From assembly GCA_964036665.1 (NCBI GenBank), contig OZ038529.1:18174060-18238059 (forward strand): 64,000 nt of DNA, written 5' to 3'. The first letter of the stretch is position 1, and every line of letters begins with the position of its first letter. Shown piece by piece: positions 31,141 through 43,592 of the stretch. A model generated the notes under the pieces. The model was given only the letters and a program-made list of their open reading frames with translations. It searched no databases and was not told the origin of the DNA. Source of the stretch: Gordius sp. MW1 (lineage: Eukaryota > Nematomorpha > Gordioida > Gordea > Gordiidae). Made by a program: the position numbers and the translations under genes.

Positions 31141-32085
31141 ATAACAAAAATCCCAAAGTAAACCTGATTCCTTAAGAAACGCAGCCATATGGTAAGTCTA
31201 AGTATCATTTGATAAAATATTTATAAATTCTGCCGCATTTTCGCTAGCAACTATAATTTCATTGTAAATATTTTGTATGATTAGCCATCAGTATAATATG
31301 TTGATGTAATACACCGTTTGATCATATATTATTATATACACCTATTTATTAAATTCGACGTTTTTGTAATGTTGACTACTACTAAATAAATTTGTCCATC
31401 GATGTAATAATTTACGCGCATTTTATTATCAACGTTTTACCCTAATAGGATTAGGAAGCTTTTAAAAAGAAAACCCTTATTATGCAAAGTTTGGTAATAG
31501 AATTATTGAGTATTTGTAATCAGAGGTCAGATTTGTTAGGAATTTTATGCCCGAACCCGGCCCGGTTCAATTTTTTAACCTCATTGCCCGCCCGAGCCCT
31601 TCTAGATGTCCGCCCGGGCCCGCCCGAAATATTAGAGCTGCCCGGAATGCCCGGCCCGAAATATTAAATTTGCCTGTTAGGCCCGAAATTTTGCGATCTA
31701 AAATTCTTTCAACCACTATTAAATAATAATCATTAAATTAATGGCATATTGAATAAAACAAATACAACAATATTTTATTATCCCGGACATATATTATTTA
31801 AAAGACGAATAATTTTTCCAAATAAAACTTTTGATCTTTAATTTTAATCCTAATGGTTCAAAAATACTTAGTATTTGGTCTTTTTAAAAAATTTGGCCAG
31901 AGTTTCTTTAAAATATTGTTATCACTGGCAAAACCACTCGAGGTCACAATATTTTAATATATTAATTGCTAATGCATTTAGGTACAAACATTTTAGAACG
32001 TTTACAAATTATGTAACAGCAAAATGTTAATTAAATGCAGCCGATATCCTTGAAAATATATATTTAGAAATTTTAATTAAGTTTG

Positions 32086-32602
32086 TGTTGTAGTTGGTTA
32101 ATTTGGTTATGTTTTACCTTAATGCTCTTATGTAAATGTGTGGTGGAATAATGTTTAAAGTAATGGGTGTGCGAATAAAATATGTAGTTATGTGAATAAA
32201 TAGACACTAATGAGAAGTATACGAATATGTAAATGGCAGGCCTCCAGGGAGTGGAGACGTGCAGTAGATTGACCTGTCGTAAGGCATCCATCATGCAAAT
32301 TGAGAGGCGCATCGACAGGTTTATAAGGCTGGATTGTACACTGCATTTTAAAAAATCTTATATTTTTGGCTTCTCTGTGTAGTAGCTGCGATTATCAACC
32401 GAGAACCAAAAGTCCCGTGATCCAATACCTCCACCTACTCGTAGACGTCACCCGTTCTAGCCGATTAATTTCACGGATAATTACCACGGCCATCGTCCAA
32501 CTCATAGATCATTATTACCCGATCAATATTTTATTTATCTGAATTATAACACACATTCGTCCAATATTATTTATACTATTTGGTAGATTTCCGGATATTA
32601 CA
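32086..32602 (+). repeat. 5' LTR, gypsy family 2, + copy
   Basis: TGTTGTAGTTGGTTAATTTG at the start, GGATATTACA at the end. Very similar to 37052-37575 and to the inverse of 42626-43148. Confidence 0.9.
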
Positions 32603-32950
32603 CTGGTAGCACGAGGCTGAAAAGATATACCCACACATAGAGGCGGAATTTCTGTTAAAGATCTCTACCTTCAATCCCGATACACAGGACTCGAGGCACT
32701 AGACCTTCGATTTTTCGTACAAAACAAAAGAAAAAGGACCACGTAAGTTTCGTAATTTTTTTTTATTGTACTAATTAATGGAAAAATCTTTACTTATTAT
32801 AATAATTTTTATCATTAATTTATTTAGTCCTTTATTTAGGTGGGCTTATTGTTGAAACGCTATAAATTTAATTTCTTGATTCGATCACGTATCCTATTTT
32901 TATTATCGTGTTTGGTATAGTCCTTCATTTAGGTGGACATTAATTAAATT

Positions 32951-33382
32951 GTGGTGGTCAACGCTATAAATTTAATTTCTTTTACTGATCTTATTTTTAT
33001 TGTCATGTTTGGGCCGAAAGCTTCATCTAGTTTTATTAATTTTGTCGTAAGTGAAAAGATGTTTTTTATAGTTTTGGTACTAATTATAAATGTAATATTT
33101 TTGATAATTAAATTGCAGCGCTTAGAACAGGTTTACAGAGTCAAGACCTCGGTCCCGCGTTGTTTTTATTGCAATAAATTAGGACATTTCAGGCGCAATT
33201 GTAGATTGTTTAATAATTTTCAAAATAACATACCTCATTTTAGACAACGCTTGTGCGACCCGTATAGACGACGGGGTGGTAACTTTCATGTAGATAACGA
33301 TATGCAGAGTAATAATAATAATTTTGATGTCAGGGGCACGCAGGAGAATTCTTTTAATCCTGGGCCGCGTAACTTTAATTGA
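32951..33382 (+). pseudogene. gypsy family 2 gag/zinc knuckle
   Basis: The frame contains CFYCNKLGHFRRNC, a CX2CX4HX4C nucleic-acid-binding knuckle, followed by an Arg/Asn-rich end. The upstream half is hydrophobic and may not be native Gag. Confidence 0.7.
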
Positions 33383-33415
33383 TGCTCGATTGGCGCGGGC
33401 AGCACTAATACGGTT

Positions 33416-33873
33416 TATATTAACATTTTTAATTCTTCACAAACTCCGGTGGTTTATTTAAATATTGAAGGGAAGCGGGGGCCTCTATTTCTGTTATAAG
33501 TAAATGTAATTTTTTAAAATTTTTGCCTTTTAAAAACATCAATAAAAGTCATGTTTTAGTAAAACAATTAGACGGTTCGAATATTAAAATTTTAGGGAGT
33601 ACTAAAGTTCGAGTATGTGCAGGCGAGGAAGTTTTGAAATTGGAGTTATTCGTTATCGATGAGAAAATAGATAATATTATGGGGTGGAATTGGATTAAAT
33701 TAATTGGGCCTCTAGTTAATTGGTGGGGCATTTGTAAAAATTCCACGTATAATAGGGAGATAAAAATCAATAGTTTAATTAATAATGCTGATGACCATGC
33801 GACACCCGGTTTCAAGGTAGCATCTTTACACGAGCATAAATCCTTGGTTGTTAAGTTATTAATGAGGCAATGA
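33416..33873 (+). pseudogene. gypsy family 2 protease region, active site deleted
   Basis: The frame from 33523 (LVKQLDGSNIKILGSTKVRV, MGWNWIKLIGPLVNWWGIC) matches the - copy protease. The part encoding the DSGAS active-site motif of the - copy is missing here. Confidence 0.7.
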
Positions 33874-34012
33874 ATTCAGTTAATGAGCCAACCTCGGTGT
33901 TAGAGGCAAAGGTTTCGATAATAAGCCTAATACCTCTGGTTGGGTTGATTGTGATGGTCAGTACGTCGGGAGACTGTGGCATTATAACATTGATGGGATT
34001 AAAGCGGAGTTT

Positions 34013-35101
34013 ATGGAAATTTTTCGGGAAGAATTAGGATGTTTAAATGATAACGTGTTTTCGATAAGGGTTCACTCAGATGCAGTTCCTCGTTTTTGTC
34101 CTGCCCGTCGAATACCGTTTATGTGGATTGATAAGGTCAATAAAGTTATTGATAGTTGGTTAAAGGATAATATTATTGAACCAATAGAGTATTCTGAATG
34201 GGCTACCCCGTTAGTTCCAGTTAAGAAAAATGATGGTAACATTCGGGTGTGTGCCGACTACAAAATTACTAAAACATGTGATGTGATAGAGGTTAAATAC
34301 CCATTACCCAGAATAGAAATGGTGTTAGCTAATTTAAAGAATCGGGGTCAAAGTAGCAGAATGATTGAAAAAGTAGCAGAAAAAGTCGAAACAATAAACC
34401 CAACCCTAACCCTAAAGTACTGCATAATTATAACCCTAACCCTAAAGTACTGCATAATTATAGGTTAAAACTTAAATTCTATGTTAAATCCTGATCAATT
34501 CTGACCAATTTTGCTGCTTTTTTTCTGCTACTTTGACCGGGTGCCAATTTAAAGGCTTCTAATTCTTTTCTAAGATAGACCTTGGGAATGCATACCTTCA
34601 GTTACGTGTAGATGATAAGACGTCTAAAATTTTAACAATTAACACCGATAGAAGTTTGTTTGCTTTTAAACGGTTACCTTTTGATTAAAGTGTGTCTGCG
34701 CCAATTTTTCAACGAGCATGGCTTCTATTTTTAATAATTTAGATGGCATATTTTTCTATTTAGATGACATTTTAGTAACGGGTTCAACGCAAGCCGAGCT
34801 TGACTTACGTCTAATAAATGTTTTATCTTTAATTAAAAGTAAAAATTAACGTGTATCAGCGAATAAATGCATTTTTTGCGCAACTGAAATAACTTATTTG
34901 GGTCATATAATAGCCGATGGCTGGGTAAGACCTTATTTAATTAAAGTTGAAGCTATAAAAAATATGCAGAGGACCAGTAATAAAAAGGAGTTATCCTCAT
35001 TTTTAGGGCTTATGAATTATCATAGCAGATATATTGATAACTACACGAAGTTTTCGGGTCCCCTATATGAGTTAACTAAAGATAATGTTTTGTTTAAATA
35101 G
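34013..35101 (+). pseudogene. gypsy family 2 reverse transcriptase, interrupted
   Basis: N-terminal RT (ATPLVPVKKNDGNIRVCADY) runs to 34345. A TIR element occupies 34346-34538. RT then continues in broken frames with the catalytic FYLDDILVTG near 34755 and ELSSFLGLMNYHSRYIDNY at 34990-35040. Confidence 0.82.
34346..34538. mobile_element. TIR element with telomere-like repeats, copy 1
   Basis: Bounded by GGTCAAAGTAGCAGAA and its inverse TTCTGCTACTTTGACC. Inside are two copies of a 30-bp unit composed of CCCTAACCCTAAAG and TACTGCATAATTATAA. Inserted in the RT gene; a homologous insertion sits at the same position in the inverted copy (40642-40857). Confidence 0.82.
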
Positions 35102-35143
35102 GAAGATAGGGAAGATCATTGTTTTGATTATTTAAAAAATATT

Positions 35144-36595
35144 TTGCTAAAAGACTCCATCTTCAGATGTTTTGATCCGGTTAAAGAGCACATCTTAAAT
35201 GTTGATGCATCCAACACGGATATAGGAGGAGCTTTATGCCAGGTCGAGGATGGAAATGAACATCCTATAATTTATTTTTCGCGTAAACTTAATAGGACGG
35301 AACGCAATTACTCGGTGATTGAAAAAGAGGCGCTTGCTATAACTTTTGGTTTAAAACGATGTAGGGAATATTTAATTGGCAAGATTTTTACCGTTTTTAT
35401 CGATCACAAGCCTTTGATCAATTTATATCAAAAAATTAATACTGAATACTTGATGTCCCCGCGTTTACAAAGGTGGTTAATAATACTGGGTAATTTTTCA
35501 TTAACATTAAAATATTGTAAAGGTAAAAATAATTGTTTAGCATACGTTTTGTCGCGTATGAGTGGTAATAACGAGAAAGCTGACAACGATATTGGGACCA
35601 CCCAAACTAATGAGCATTACATTAATGTATTAAAGATTGTCGAGTTTAACACCATTGTTAAGAGCTCAGAGACGGACCCCGATTTTATTAAAATAAAAGA
35701 TATTTTATTGGGTAATGAGGATAGTCACTTAATACCTTTGGCTTTTAAACATGTGCTTAACCAGCTTTATTTGGAGGATAACGTAATTAAACGAAATGAA
35801 AAATTGTCATACCTACCGAGCTACGTGAGGATGTTTTAAAGGTACTTCACGAAGGGCATACAGGTATTACAAAGATGAAAGATATGACGAGAAGGTATGT
35901 CGGGTGGCCTAAGATGACGAAAGAAAGACAGGTTGGACAATGTGAGAGGTGCAAGGCAAAGACGGCCATGCCTCGCAGAGACAAAGCGGCGAGATGGACA
36001 CGTCCTAGGGAACCTTGGAATCGCATATACATTGATTTTTTCGAAATCAATAAAAAACGCTATATTTTAATTGTAGATGCTTTTTCGGGTTGGACGGAAT
36101 TTAGGAAGGTTTTTAATATGTCTGCCCTCGTAACGAATAATTTTTTAAAGGACTTAATTAGTTCATATGGTTTCAAGGTGCATAGTAACCGATAATGGCA
36201 GAGCATTTACTAGCGCCGAGTTTAATAAATTTTGTGAACAATGGAATGGATTAGATTATCTCAGTCTGGTAAGGACGGTACCTGGCTCTATAGATTATAT
36301 CATAACATGTCTCCCACGTATCCAGATCGTTTACCAGTAGGCGAAGAGTTTCTTAAACGTAAATTAAGATATCCGCCTGATTTTTTTATTGGAATTAGAT
36401 AATGATAATGATACTTTAACGACTACCCCTCGTTTTAAATTAGATCAGTTAGTATGGTCACGTAACTATGCAGGTGAACCCATGTGGGTTTTGGCACATA
36501 TTTTTGGTCATATTGGTAATAAGATTTATAAAGTAAGACTTTTAGAAAGTCAGTAAGAGGAAGTAAGACATTTGGAGCATTTACTAATGCACTAT
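35144..36595 (+). pseudogene. gypsy family 2 RNase H and integrase remnant
   Basis: RNase H: LNVDASNTDIGGALCQVEDG, NYSVIEKEALAITFGLKRC, FIDHKPLINLY. Integrase finger and first catalytic block: QCERCKAKTAMPRRDKAARW, IYIDFFEINKKRYILIVDAF. The second catalytic block (TDNGRAFTSAEF) is out of frame at 36190, and the region of the third is deleted. Confidence 0.82.
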
Positions 36596-37051
36596 GTCTA
36601 ATTAACATTTTCATATCTAGATGCGATTACAACTGTCCTGGTTCTCTATAGAGGTGGTGGTGAGGAGGACAGTAGCAATTCGTCCGCCGGGGCCCATTCA
36701 TTTAACGATGATAATCGGTATAGATGGTAACCAAGGGTTGTAGCTATGTTTGAGCCACCACATCGGGTGGACCAGGTCTATATGGGGGTCCGCGGCAAGG
36801 CAGGCCCGTGAGCAGGCCTCGAAGGAGGTGCATTGGGTGCCGCCGTTGGCACCTTATGCCCATGTGTGCGGGAAGAAGCACAGGGACGTCACAGGTAGGT
36901 GACGTTCCTCAGGCTATGCCCGTGGTATCGCCGAGGGCTAATGAGGCAACCCTGGAAGTAATGAGAGATCGTCGCTGAGTGCGGCGGAGGCACTACGACA
37001 ATTTTCCCTGGGCCCTAATAAGGAGGTGCCGGAAAAGGTAAATGGGGAAGG

Positions 37052-37575
37052 TGTTGTAGTTGGTTAATTTGGTTATGTTTTACCTTAATGCTCTTATGCA
37101 AATGAGTGGTGGAATAATGTTTAAAGTAATGGGTGTGCGAATAAAATATGTAGTTATGTGAATAAAAAGACACTAATGAGAAATATACGAATATGTAAAT
37201 GGCAGGCCTCCAGTGAGTGGAGACGGGCAGTAGATTCACCTGTCGGCATCCATCATGCAAATTGAGAGGCGCATCGACAGGTTTATAAGGCTGGATTGTA
37301 CACTGCATTTTAAAAAATCTTATATTTTTGTCTTCTCTGTGTATGCGATTATCAACCGAGAGCCAAAAGTCCCGTGATCCAATACCTCCACCTACTCGTA
37401 GACGTCACCCGTTCTAGCCGATTAATTTCACGGAAAATTACTCACGGCCATCGTCCAGCTCATATATCATTATTACCCGAACAATGTTTTATTTATCTGA
37501 ATTATAACACACATTCGTCCAATATTGTTTATACTATTTTTGGTACTAATAAAAGGTAGATTTCTGGATATTACA
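37052..37575 (+). repeat. 3' LTR, gypsy family 2, + copy
   Basis: Matches 32086-32602, ending GGATATTACA at 37575. Only CTTAA (37576-37580) separates it from the next LTR, which is inverted. Confidence 0.9.
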
Positions 37576-37580
37576 CTTAA

Positions 37581-38053
37581 TGTGTCCGCACCTACTTTTA
37601 TTTCAATAAATATAAGTACACTCGTCGAAGTAAATAAATCAAAATGAAAACAATCGGATAAAAGGTATAAATGTAGAACGATAGCCGGAGGTAAACATCC
37701 AGGCAATCAAAGAACCAGAACGGGTAACGTATGTGAATAAAAAGGTGGCACTGGGTATTGGATCGCAGATTCTAGATAGAGAAGAAAAATATCAGATTAA
37801 AAAACAGTGTACAGTTCAGCCTTATAAACCTTGTCGAAGCGCTTCTAAATTTGCATGAGAAATGCTTTACGACACATTCGTTTACCACTAACTAGTGCCC
37901 ATTTATTCACATAACTAAGTACAAAACATCTTATTCACACACCCATTACTTTAACCATTATTCTCCCCATTTGCAGGCAAAATATAACACGCTATCTCAT
38001 TTGAATAGGTGCATAAAAGTTAAGTGATTTAACTACTTAACCACAGCTACAAC
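37581..38053 (-). repeat. 3' LTR of - copy, divergent type
   Basis: Inverse starts TGTTGTAGCTGTGG and ends GCGGACACA. It shares blocks such as TTAAAGTAATGGGTGTG and GTTTATAAGGCTG with the other three LTRs but is otherwise clearly diverged from them. Confidence 0.82.
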
Positions 38054-38064
38054 ACCTTCCCTTT

Positions 38065-38496
38065 TTACCTGTTCCGGCACCTCATATTTAGGGCCCAGGG
38101 ACAGCTGCTGTAGGGCCTCCGCCGCATCTGCGACGATCCAACACTACCTGTTGGCACTGCCTCACTCGCCCTCGGCGTTACCTCAGGAGTAGCCTGAGGT
38201 ACGTCACCTACTTGTGACGTGCCTATGCTCCTTCCTGCATACATAGGCATGAGGTGCCAACGGCGGCACCCATTGCACCTTCTCCGAGGTCTGCCCACGG
38301 GTCTAACATGTCGCGGACCCCCATACGGACCTGGTCCGCCCGGCATACTCGACGTTGGTGGCCCGAACATCGCCACTACCCTAGGTAGCCCATCTACCCC
38401 GATTATCACCGTCAAATATATAGGTCCAGGAGGGCGAATGGCCGTTGTTCTCCTAACCATCACCTCAACTGAGCACCAGGATAATTGTAATCGCAT
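38065..38496 (-). pseudogene. gypsy family 2 Pol C-terminal tail
   Basis: Frame rich in Gly, Pro and Arg (VRPVGRPRRRCNGCRRWHLM) between integrase and 3' LTR. It corresponds to about 36610-37030 in the + copy. Function unrecognised. Confidence 0.45.
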
Positions 38497-38515
38497 CTAA
38501 ATATAAAAACATTAA

Positions 38516-39779
38516 TTAGACATCGTGCATTAGTAATTGCTCCAAATGTCTTACTTCCTCTTTCTGACTTTCTAAAAGTCTTACTTTATAAATCTTATTA
38601 CCAATATGATCAATAATACGTGCCAAAACGCACATGAGTTCACCTGCATAATTACGTGACCATACTAATTGATCTATCTTAAAGCGAGGTGTAGTCGTTA
38701 AATTATTATTATTATTATCTAATTCCAATAAAAAATCAGGCGGATATCTTATTTTACGTTTAAAATCCTCGCTTACCGGTAAACGACCCGGATATCTGGG
38801 AGACATGTTATGATATAATCTATAGAGCCAGGTACCGTCCTTACCAGACTGTGATAGTCTAATCCTTTTTTTAACTATACCTACATATCTCTCAACCTGT
38901 CCATTAGAACTTGGATGATATGGTGGTGTTAATACATGTCTTATTTTCCATTGTTCACAAAATTTATTAAACTCGGCGCTAGTAAATGCTCTGCCATTAT
39001 CAGTTACTATGCACCTTGGAACCATATGAACTAATTAAGGCCTTTAAAAAATTATTCGTTACGAGGGCAGACATATTAAAAACCTTCTTAAATTACGTCC
39101 AACCCGAAAAAGCATCTACAATTAAAATATAGCGTTTTTTATTGATTTCGAAAAAATCAATGTATATGCGATTCCAAGGTTCCCTAGGACGTGTCCATCT
39201 CGCCGCTTTGTCTCTGCGAGGCATGGCCGTCTTTGCCTTGCACCTCTCACATTGTCGAACCTGTCTTTCTTTCGTCATCTTAGGCCACCAGACATACCTT
39301 CTCGTCATATCTTTCATCTTTGTAATACCTGTATGCCCTTCGTGAAGTACCTTTAAAACATCCTCACGTAGCTCGGTAGGTATGACAATTTTTTCGTTTC
39401 GTTTAATTACGTTATCCTCCAAATAAAGCTCATCGAGTACATGTTTAAAAGCCAAAGGTACCGAGTGACTATCCTCATTAAACAATAAAATATCTTTTAT
39501 TTTAATAAAATCCGGGTCCGTCTCTGATCTCTTAACAATGGTGTTAAACTCAACAATCTTTAATACATTAATGTAATGCTCATTAGTTTGGGTGGTCCCA
39601 ATATCGTTGTCAGCTTTCTCGTTATTACCACTCATACGCGACAATACGTCTGCTAAACAATTATTTTCACCTTTACGATATTTTAATGTTAATGAAAAAT
39701 TACCCAGTATTATTAACCACCTTTGTAAACGCGGGGACATCAAGTATTCAGTATTAATTTTTTGAAATAAATTGATCAA
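38516..39779 (-). pseudogene. gypsy family 2 RNase H end and integrase, - copy
   Basis: Frames 39779-39093 and 39025-38516. They contain the integrase finger, DFFEINKKRYILIVDAFSGW, TDNGRAFTSAEFNKFCEQW and PPYHPSSNGQVERYVGIVKK (all three catalytic blocks). A frameshift near 39030-39090 separates the first and second catalytic blocks. Confidence 0.85.
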
Positions 39780-39873
39780 AGGCTTGTGATCGGTAAAAAC
39801 GGTAAAATCTTGCCAATTAAATATTCGCTACATCGTTTTAAACCAAAATTTATAGCAATCGCCTCTTTTTCAA

Positions 39874-41148
39874 TCACCGAGTAATTGCGTTCCGTCCTAT
39901 TAAGTTTACGCGAAAATAAATTATAGGATGTTCAATTCCATCCTCGACCTGACATAAAGCTCCTCCTATACCCGTGTTGGATGCATCAATATTTAAGATG
40001 TGCTCTTTAACCGGATCAAGACATCTGAAGATGGAGTCTTTTAGCAAAATATTTTTTAAATAATCAAAACAATGATCTTCCCATTTAAACAAAACATTAT
40101 CTTTAGTTAACTCATATAGGGGACCCGAAAACTTCGTGTAGTTATCAATAAATCTGCTATAATAATTCATTAGCCCTAAAAATGAGGATAACTCCTTTTT
40201 ATTAATAGGCCTCTGCATATTTTTCATAGCTTTAACTTTAATAAAATTAGGTCTTACCCAGCCATCGGCTATTATATGACCCAAATAAGTTATTTCAGTT
40301 GCGCAAAAAATGCATTTATTCGCTGATACACGTAAATTTTTACTTTTAATTAACGATAAGACATTTATTAGACGTAAATCGCTCGGCTTGCGTTGAACCC
40401 GTTACTAAAATGTCATCTAAATAGAAAAATATGCCATCTAAATTATTAAAAATAGAAGCCATTACTCGTAAAAATTGGCGCAGACACACTTAAACCAAAC
40501 GGTAATCGTTTAAAAGCAAACAAACCTCTATCGGTGTTTATTGTTAAAATTTTAGACGTCTTATCATCTACACGTAACTGAAGGTATGCATTCCTAAGGT
40601 CTATCTTAGAAAAGAATCTAGAACCCTTTAAATTGGCACCGGGTCAAAGTAGCAGAAAAAAGCAGCAAAATTGGTCAGAATTGATCAGGATTTAACATAG
40701 AATTTAAATTTTAACGTATAATTATGCAGTACTTTAAGGTTAGGGTTATCATTATGCAGTACTTTAGGGTTAGGGTTATAATTATGCAGTACTTTAGGGT
40801 TGGGTTTATTGTTTCGACTTTTTCTGCTACTTTTTCAATCATTCTGCTACTTTGACCCCGATTCTTTAAATTAGCTAACACCATTTCTATTCTGGGTAAT
40901 GGGTATTTAACCTCTATCACATCACATGTTTTAGTAATTTTGTAGTCGGCACACACCCGAATGTTACCATCATTTTTCTTAACTGGAACTAACGGGGTAG
41001 CCCATTCAGAATACTCTATTGGTTCAATAATATTATCCTTTAACCAACTATCAATAACTTTATTGACCTTATCAATCCACATAAACGGTATTCGACGGGC
41101 AGGACAAAAACGAGAAACTGCATCTGAGTGAACCCTTATCGAAAACAC
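39874..41148 (-). pseudogene. gypsy family 2 reverse transcriptase, - copy
   Basis: RT begins in 41148-40711 (ATPLVPVKKNDGNIRVCADY). It is interrupted by the TIR element at 40642-40857 and resumes through GSRFFSKIDLRNAYLQL and the YLDD region near 40420 in broken frames. It then continues in 40284-39874 (ELSSFLGLMNYYSRFIDNY, LNIDASNTGIGGALCQVEDG). Confidence 0.82.
40642..40857. mobile_element. TIR element with telomere-like repeats, copy 2
   Basis: Same ends as 34346-34538 and same host position, but with three rather than two of the 30-bp telomere-like units. Confidence 0.82.
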
Positions 41149-41256
41149 GTTATCATTTAAACATCCTAATTTTTACCAAAAAATTTCCATAAACTCCGCT
41201 TAATCTCATCAATGTTATAATGCCACAGTCTCCCGACGTACTGACCATCACTCAAC

Positions 41257-41769
41257 TCAACCAGAGGTCGTAGGCTTATTCTCGAAAACCTCTGCCTCTA
41301 ACACCGAGGTTGGCTCATTAACTGAGTCCATTGCCTCATTAATAACAACCAAGGATTTATGCTCGTGTAAAGATGCTACCTTGAAACCGGGTGTCGCATG
41401 GTCATCAGCATTATTAATTAAACAATTGATCTTTATCTCCCTATTATACGTGGAATTTTTACAAATGCCCCACCAATTAACTAGAGGCCCAATTAATTTA
41501 ATCCAATTCCACCCCATAATATTATCTATTTTCTCATCGATAACGAATAACTCCAATTTCAAAACTTCCTCGCCTGCACATACTCGAACTTTAGTACTCC
41601 CTAAAATTTTAATCTTCGAATCGTCTAATTGTTTTACTAAAACATGACTTTTATTGATGTTTTTAAAAGGCAAAAATTTTAAAAAATTACATTTACTTAT
41701 AACAGAAATAGAGGCCCCCGAATCGACTAAAAAATTTATTTGCTTCCCTTCAATATTTAAATAAACCAC
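41257..41769 (-). pseudogene. gypsy family 2 protease, - copy
   Basis: Contains INFLVDSGASISVISKCNF, an aspartic protease active site, and MGWNWIKLIGPLVNWWG. The frame is open for 170 codons. Confidence 0.82.
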
Positions 41770-42259
41770 CGGAGTTTGTGAAGAATTAAAAAAGTTAATA
41801 TAAACCGTATTAGTGCTGTCCGCACCAATCGAGCATCAATTAAAGTTACGCGGCCTAGGATTAAAAGAATTCTCCTGCGTGCCCCTGACATCAAAATTAT
41901 TATTATTACTTTGCATATCGTTATCTACATGAAAGTTACCACCCCGTCGTCTATACGGGTCGCACGAGCGTTGTCTAAAGTGAGGTATGTTATTTTGAAA
42001 ATTATTAAACAATCTACAATTGCGCCTGAAATGTCTTGATTTATTGCAATAAACGCGGGACCGAGGTCTTGACTCTGTAAACCTGTTCTACGCGCTGCAA
42101 TTTAATTATCAAAAATATTACGATTATAATCAGTACTAAAACTATAAAAAACATCTTTTCACTTACGACAAAATTAATAAAATTGAATGAAGCTTTCGGC
42201 CCAAACATGATAATAAAAATAAGATCAGTAAGAGAAATTAAATTTATAGCGTTGACCAC
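41770..42259 (-). pseudogene. gypsy family 2 gag remnant, - copy
   Basis: Counterpart of 32951-33382. The frame breaks just before the zinc-knuckle region near 42040, where the knuckle codons are degraded. Confidence 0.6.
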
Positions 42260-42625
42260 AACAATTTAATTAATATCCACCTAAATGAAGGACTATACCA
42301 AACACGATAATAAAAATAAGATACGTGATCGAATCAAGAAATTAAATTTATAGCGTTGACATCAACAATAAGCCCACCTAAATGAAGGACTAAATAAATT
42401 AATGATAAAAATTAATATAAAAATAATTATAATAAGTAAAGATTTTTCCATTAATTAGTACAATAAAAAAAAATTACGAAACTTACGTGGTCCTTATTCT
42501 TTTGTTTTGTACGAAAAATCGAAGGTCTAGTGCCTCGAGTCCTGTGTATTGGGATTGAAGGTAGAGATCCTTAACAGAAATTCCGCCTCTATGTGTGGGT
42601 ATACCTTTCAGCCTCGTGCTACCAG

Positions 42626-43148
42626 TGTAATATCCGGAAATCTACCAAATAGTATAAATAATATTGGACGAATGTGTGTTATAATTCAGATAAATAAAAT
42701 ATTGATCGGGTAATAATGAAAATGATATATGAATTGGACGATGGCCGTGTTTAATTATCCGTGAAATTAATCGGCTAGAACGAGTGACGTCTACGAGTAG
42801 GTGGAGGTATTGGATCACGGGACATTTGGCTCTCGGTTGATAATCGCAGCTACAACACAGAGAAGACAAAAATATAAGATTTTTTAAAATGCCGTGTACA
42901 ATCCAGCCTTATAAACCTGTCGATGCGCCTCTCAGTTTGCATGATGGATGCCTTACGACAGGTCAATCTACTGCACGTCTCCACTCATTGGAGGCCTGCC
43001 ATTTACAAATTCGTATACTTCTCATTAGTGTCTATTTATTCACATAACTACATATTTTATTCGCACACCCATTACTTTAAATATTATTCCACCACTCATT
43101 TACAAAAGAGCACTAAGGTAAAACATAACCAAATTAACAACTACAACA
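42626..43148 (-). repeat. 5' LTR of - copy
   Basis: Inverse of 32086-32602 with few differences. It is preceded on its inner side by the inverse of TGGTAGCACGAGGCTG. Confidence 0.9.
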
Positions 43149-43592
43149 GTTTTACATATTTTATAAATAATCTTACAATAAATAAAATTATACTCCCCTT
43201 TCGGGTTAACTCGTTAAAGCCCCTACCCTATAAATAAACTTCTTAATGAATAAAATTAGTTCAATTAGTCAATCTGTGCTCTTAGAGCTTACTTTTTTGT
43301 TAAAAAACAATAATTTATCAATAGAGCTTAAATGTTAACACTTGCATGCATTGTGTCAATTTGGGTATGACGCTTTTGTATAATTATAAATGTAACATTT
43401 GAATTACGAACAAAGAAAAAAATCCTTTCCATGAACGTAGCTAGGGATAGGGACTTGATGGAAATAGAGTGGTTCGGGCAAAAATTTTTTTATTAAGCCC
43501 GAATCCTATCACCGTGCCCGCTCGAAAACAAAAATTTAGGGCAGTTGCCCGGCGGGCATGTTCGGGCAGCGGGCCGGACAATTTGGTCTCTG

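Larger units (their letters stand above)
32086..37575 (+). mobile_element. Ty3/gypsy element (family 2), + copy
   Basis: LTRs at 32086-32602 and 37052-37575. A primer-binding-site candidate TGGTAGCACGAGGCTG starts at 32604, and a purine tract AAATGGGGAAGG precedes the 3' LTR. Gag, protease, RT, RNase H and integrase remnants occur in order, heavily broken. Compared with the - copy it lacks about 23 nt covering the protease active site (near 33476) and about 85 nt of the integrase core including the last catalytic residue (near 36245). Confidence 0.9.
37581..43148 (-). mobile_element. Ty3/gypsy element (family 2), - copy
   Basis: Mirror-image copy: 5' LTR at 42626-43148, primer-binding site next to 42625, then gag, protease, RT, RNase H and integrase reading toward 38516, and a 3' LTR at 37581-38053. 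It keeps the protease active site and the full integrase core that the + copy has lost, but has its own frameshifts. Its two LTRs differ strongly from each other. Confidence 0.9.
31521..43592. mobile_element. GCCCG-rich hAT-like element split by inverted LTR elements
   Basis: Left end CAGAGGTCAGATTTG and inverse of the right end CAGAGACCAAATTGTCC, both followed by repeated GCCCG/GGCCCG words. Flanks read ATTTGTAAT on the left and ATTTGTAT on the right, consistent with an 8-bp duplication plus a one-base change. Without the nested LTR elements (32086-43148) it would be about 1 kb. No transposase frame is seen in the outer parts (31690-32085 and 43149-43480). Confidence 0.65.

Noticed and set aside
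34390-34460. Telomere-like CCCTAA repeats as a chromosome end
   Set aside because: Only a few units, bounded by terminal inverted repeats inside a retrotransposon gene, and present again at 40720 and 45280; these are interstitial.
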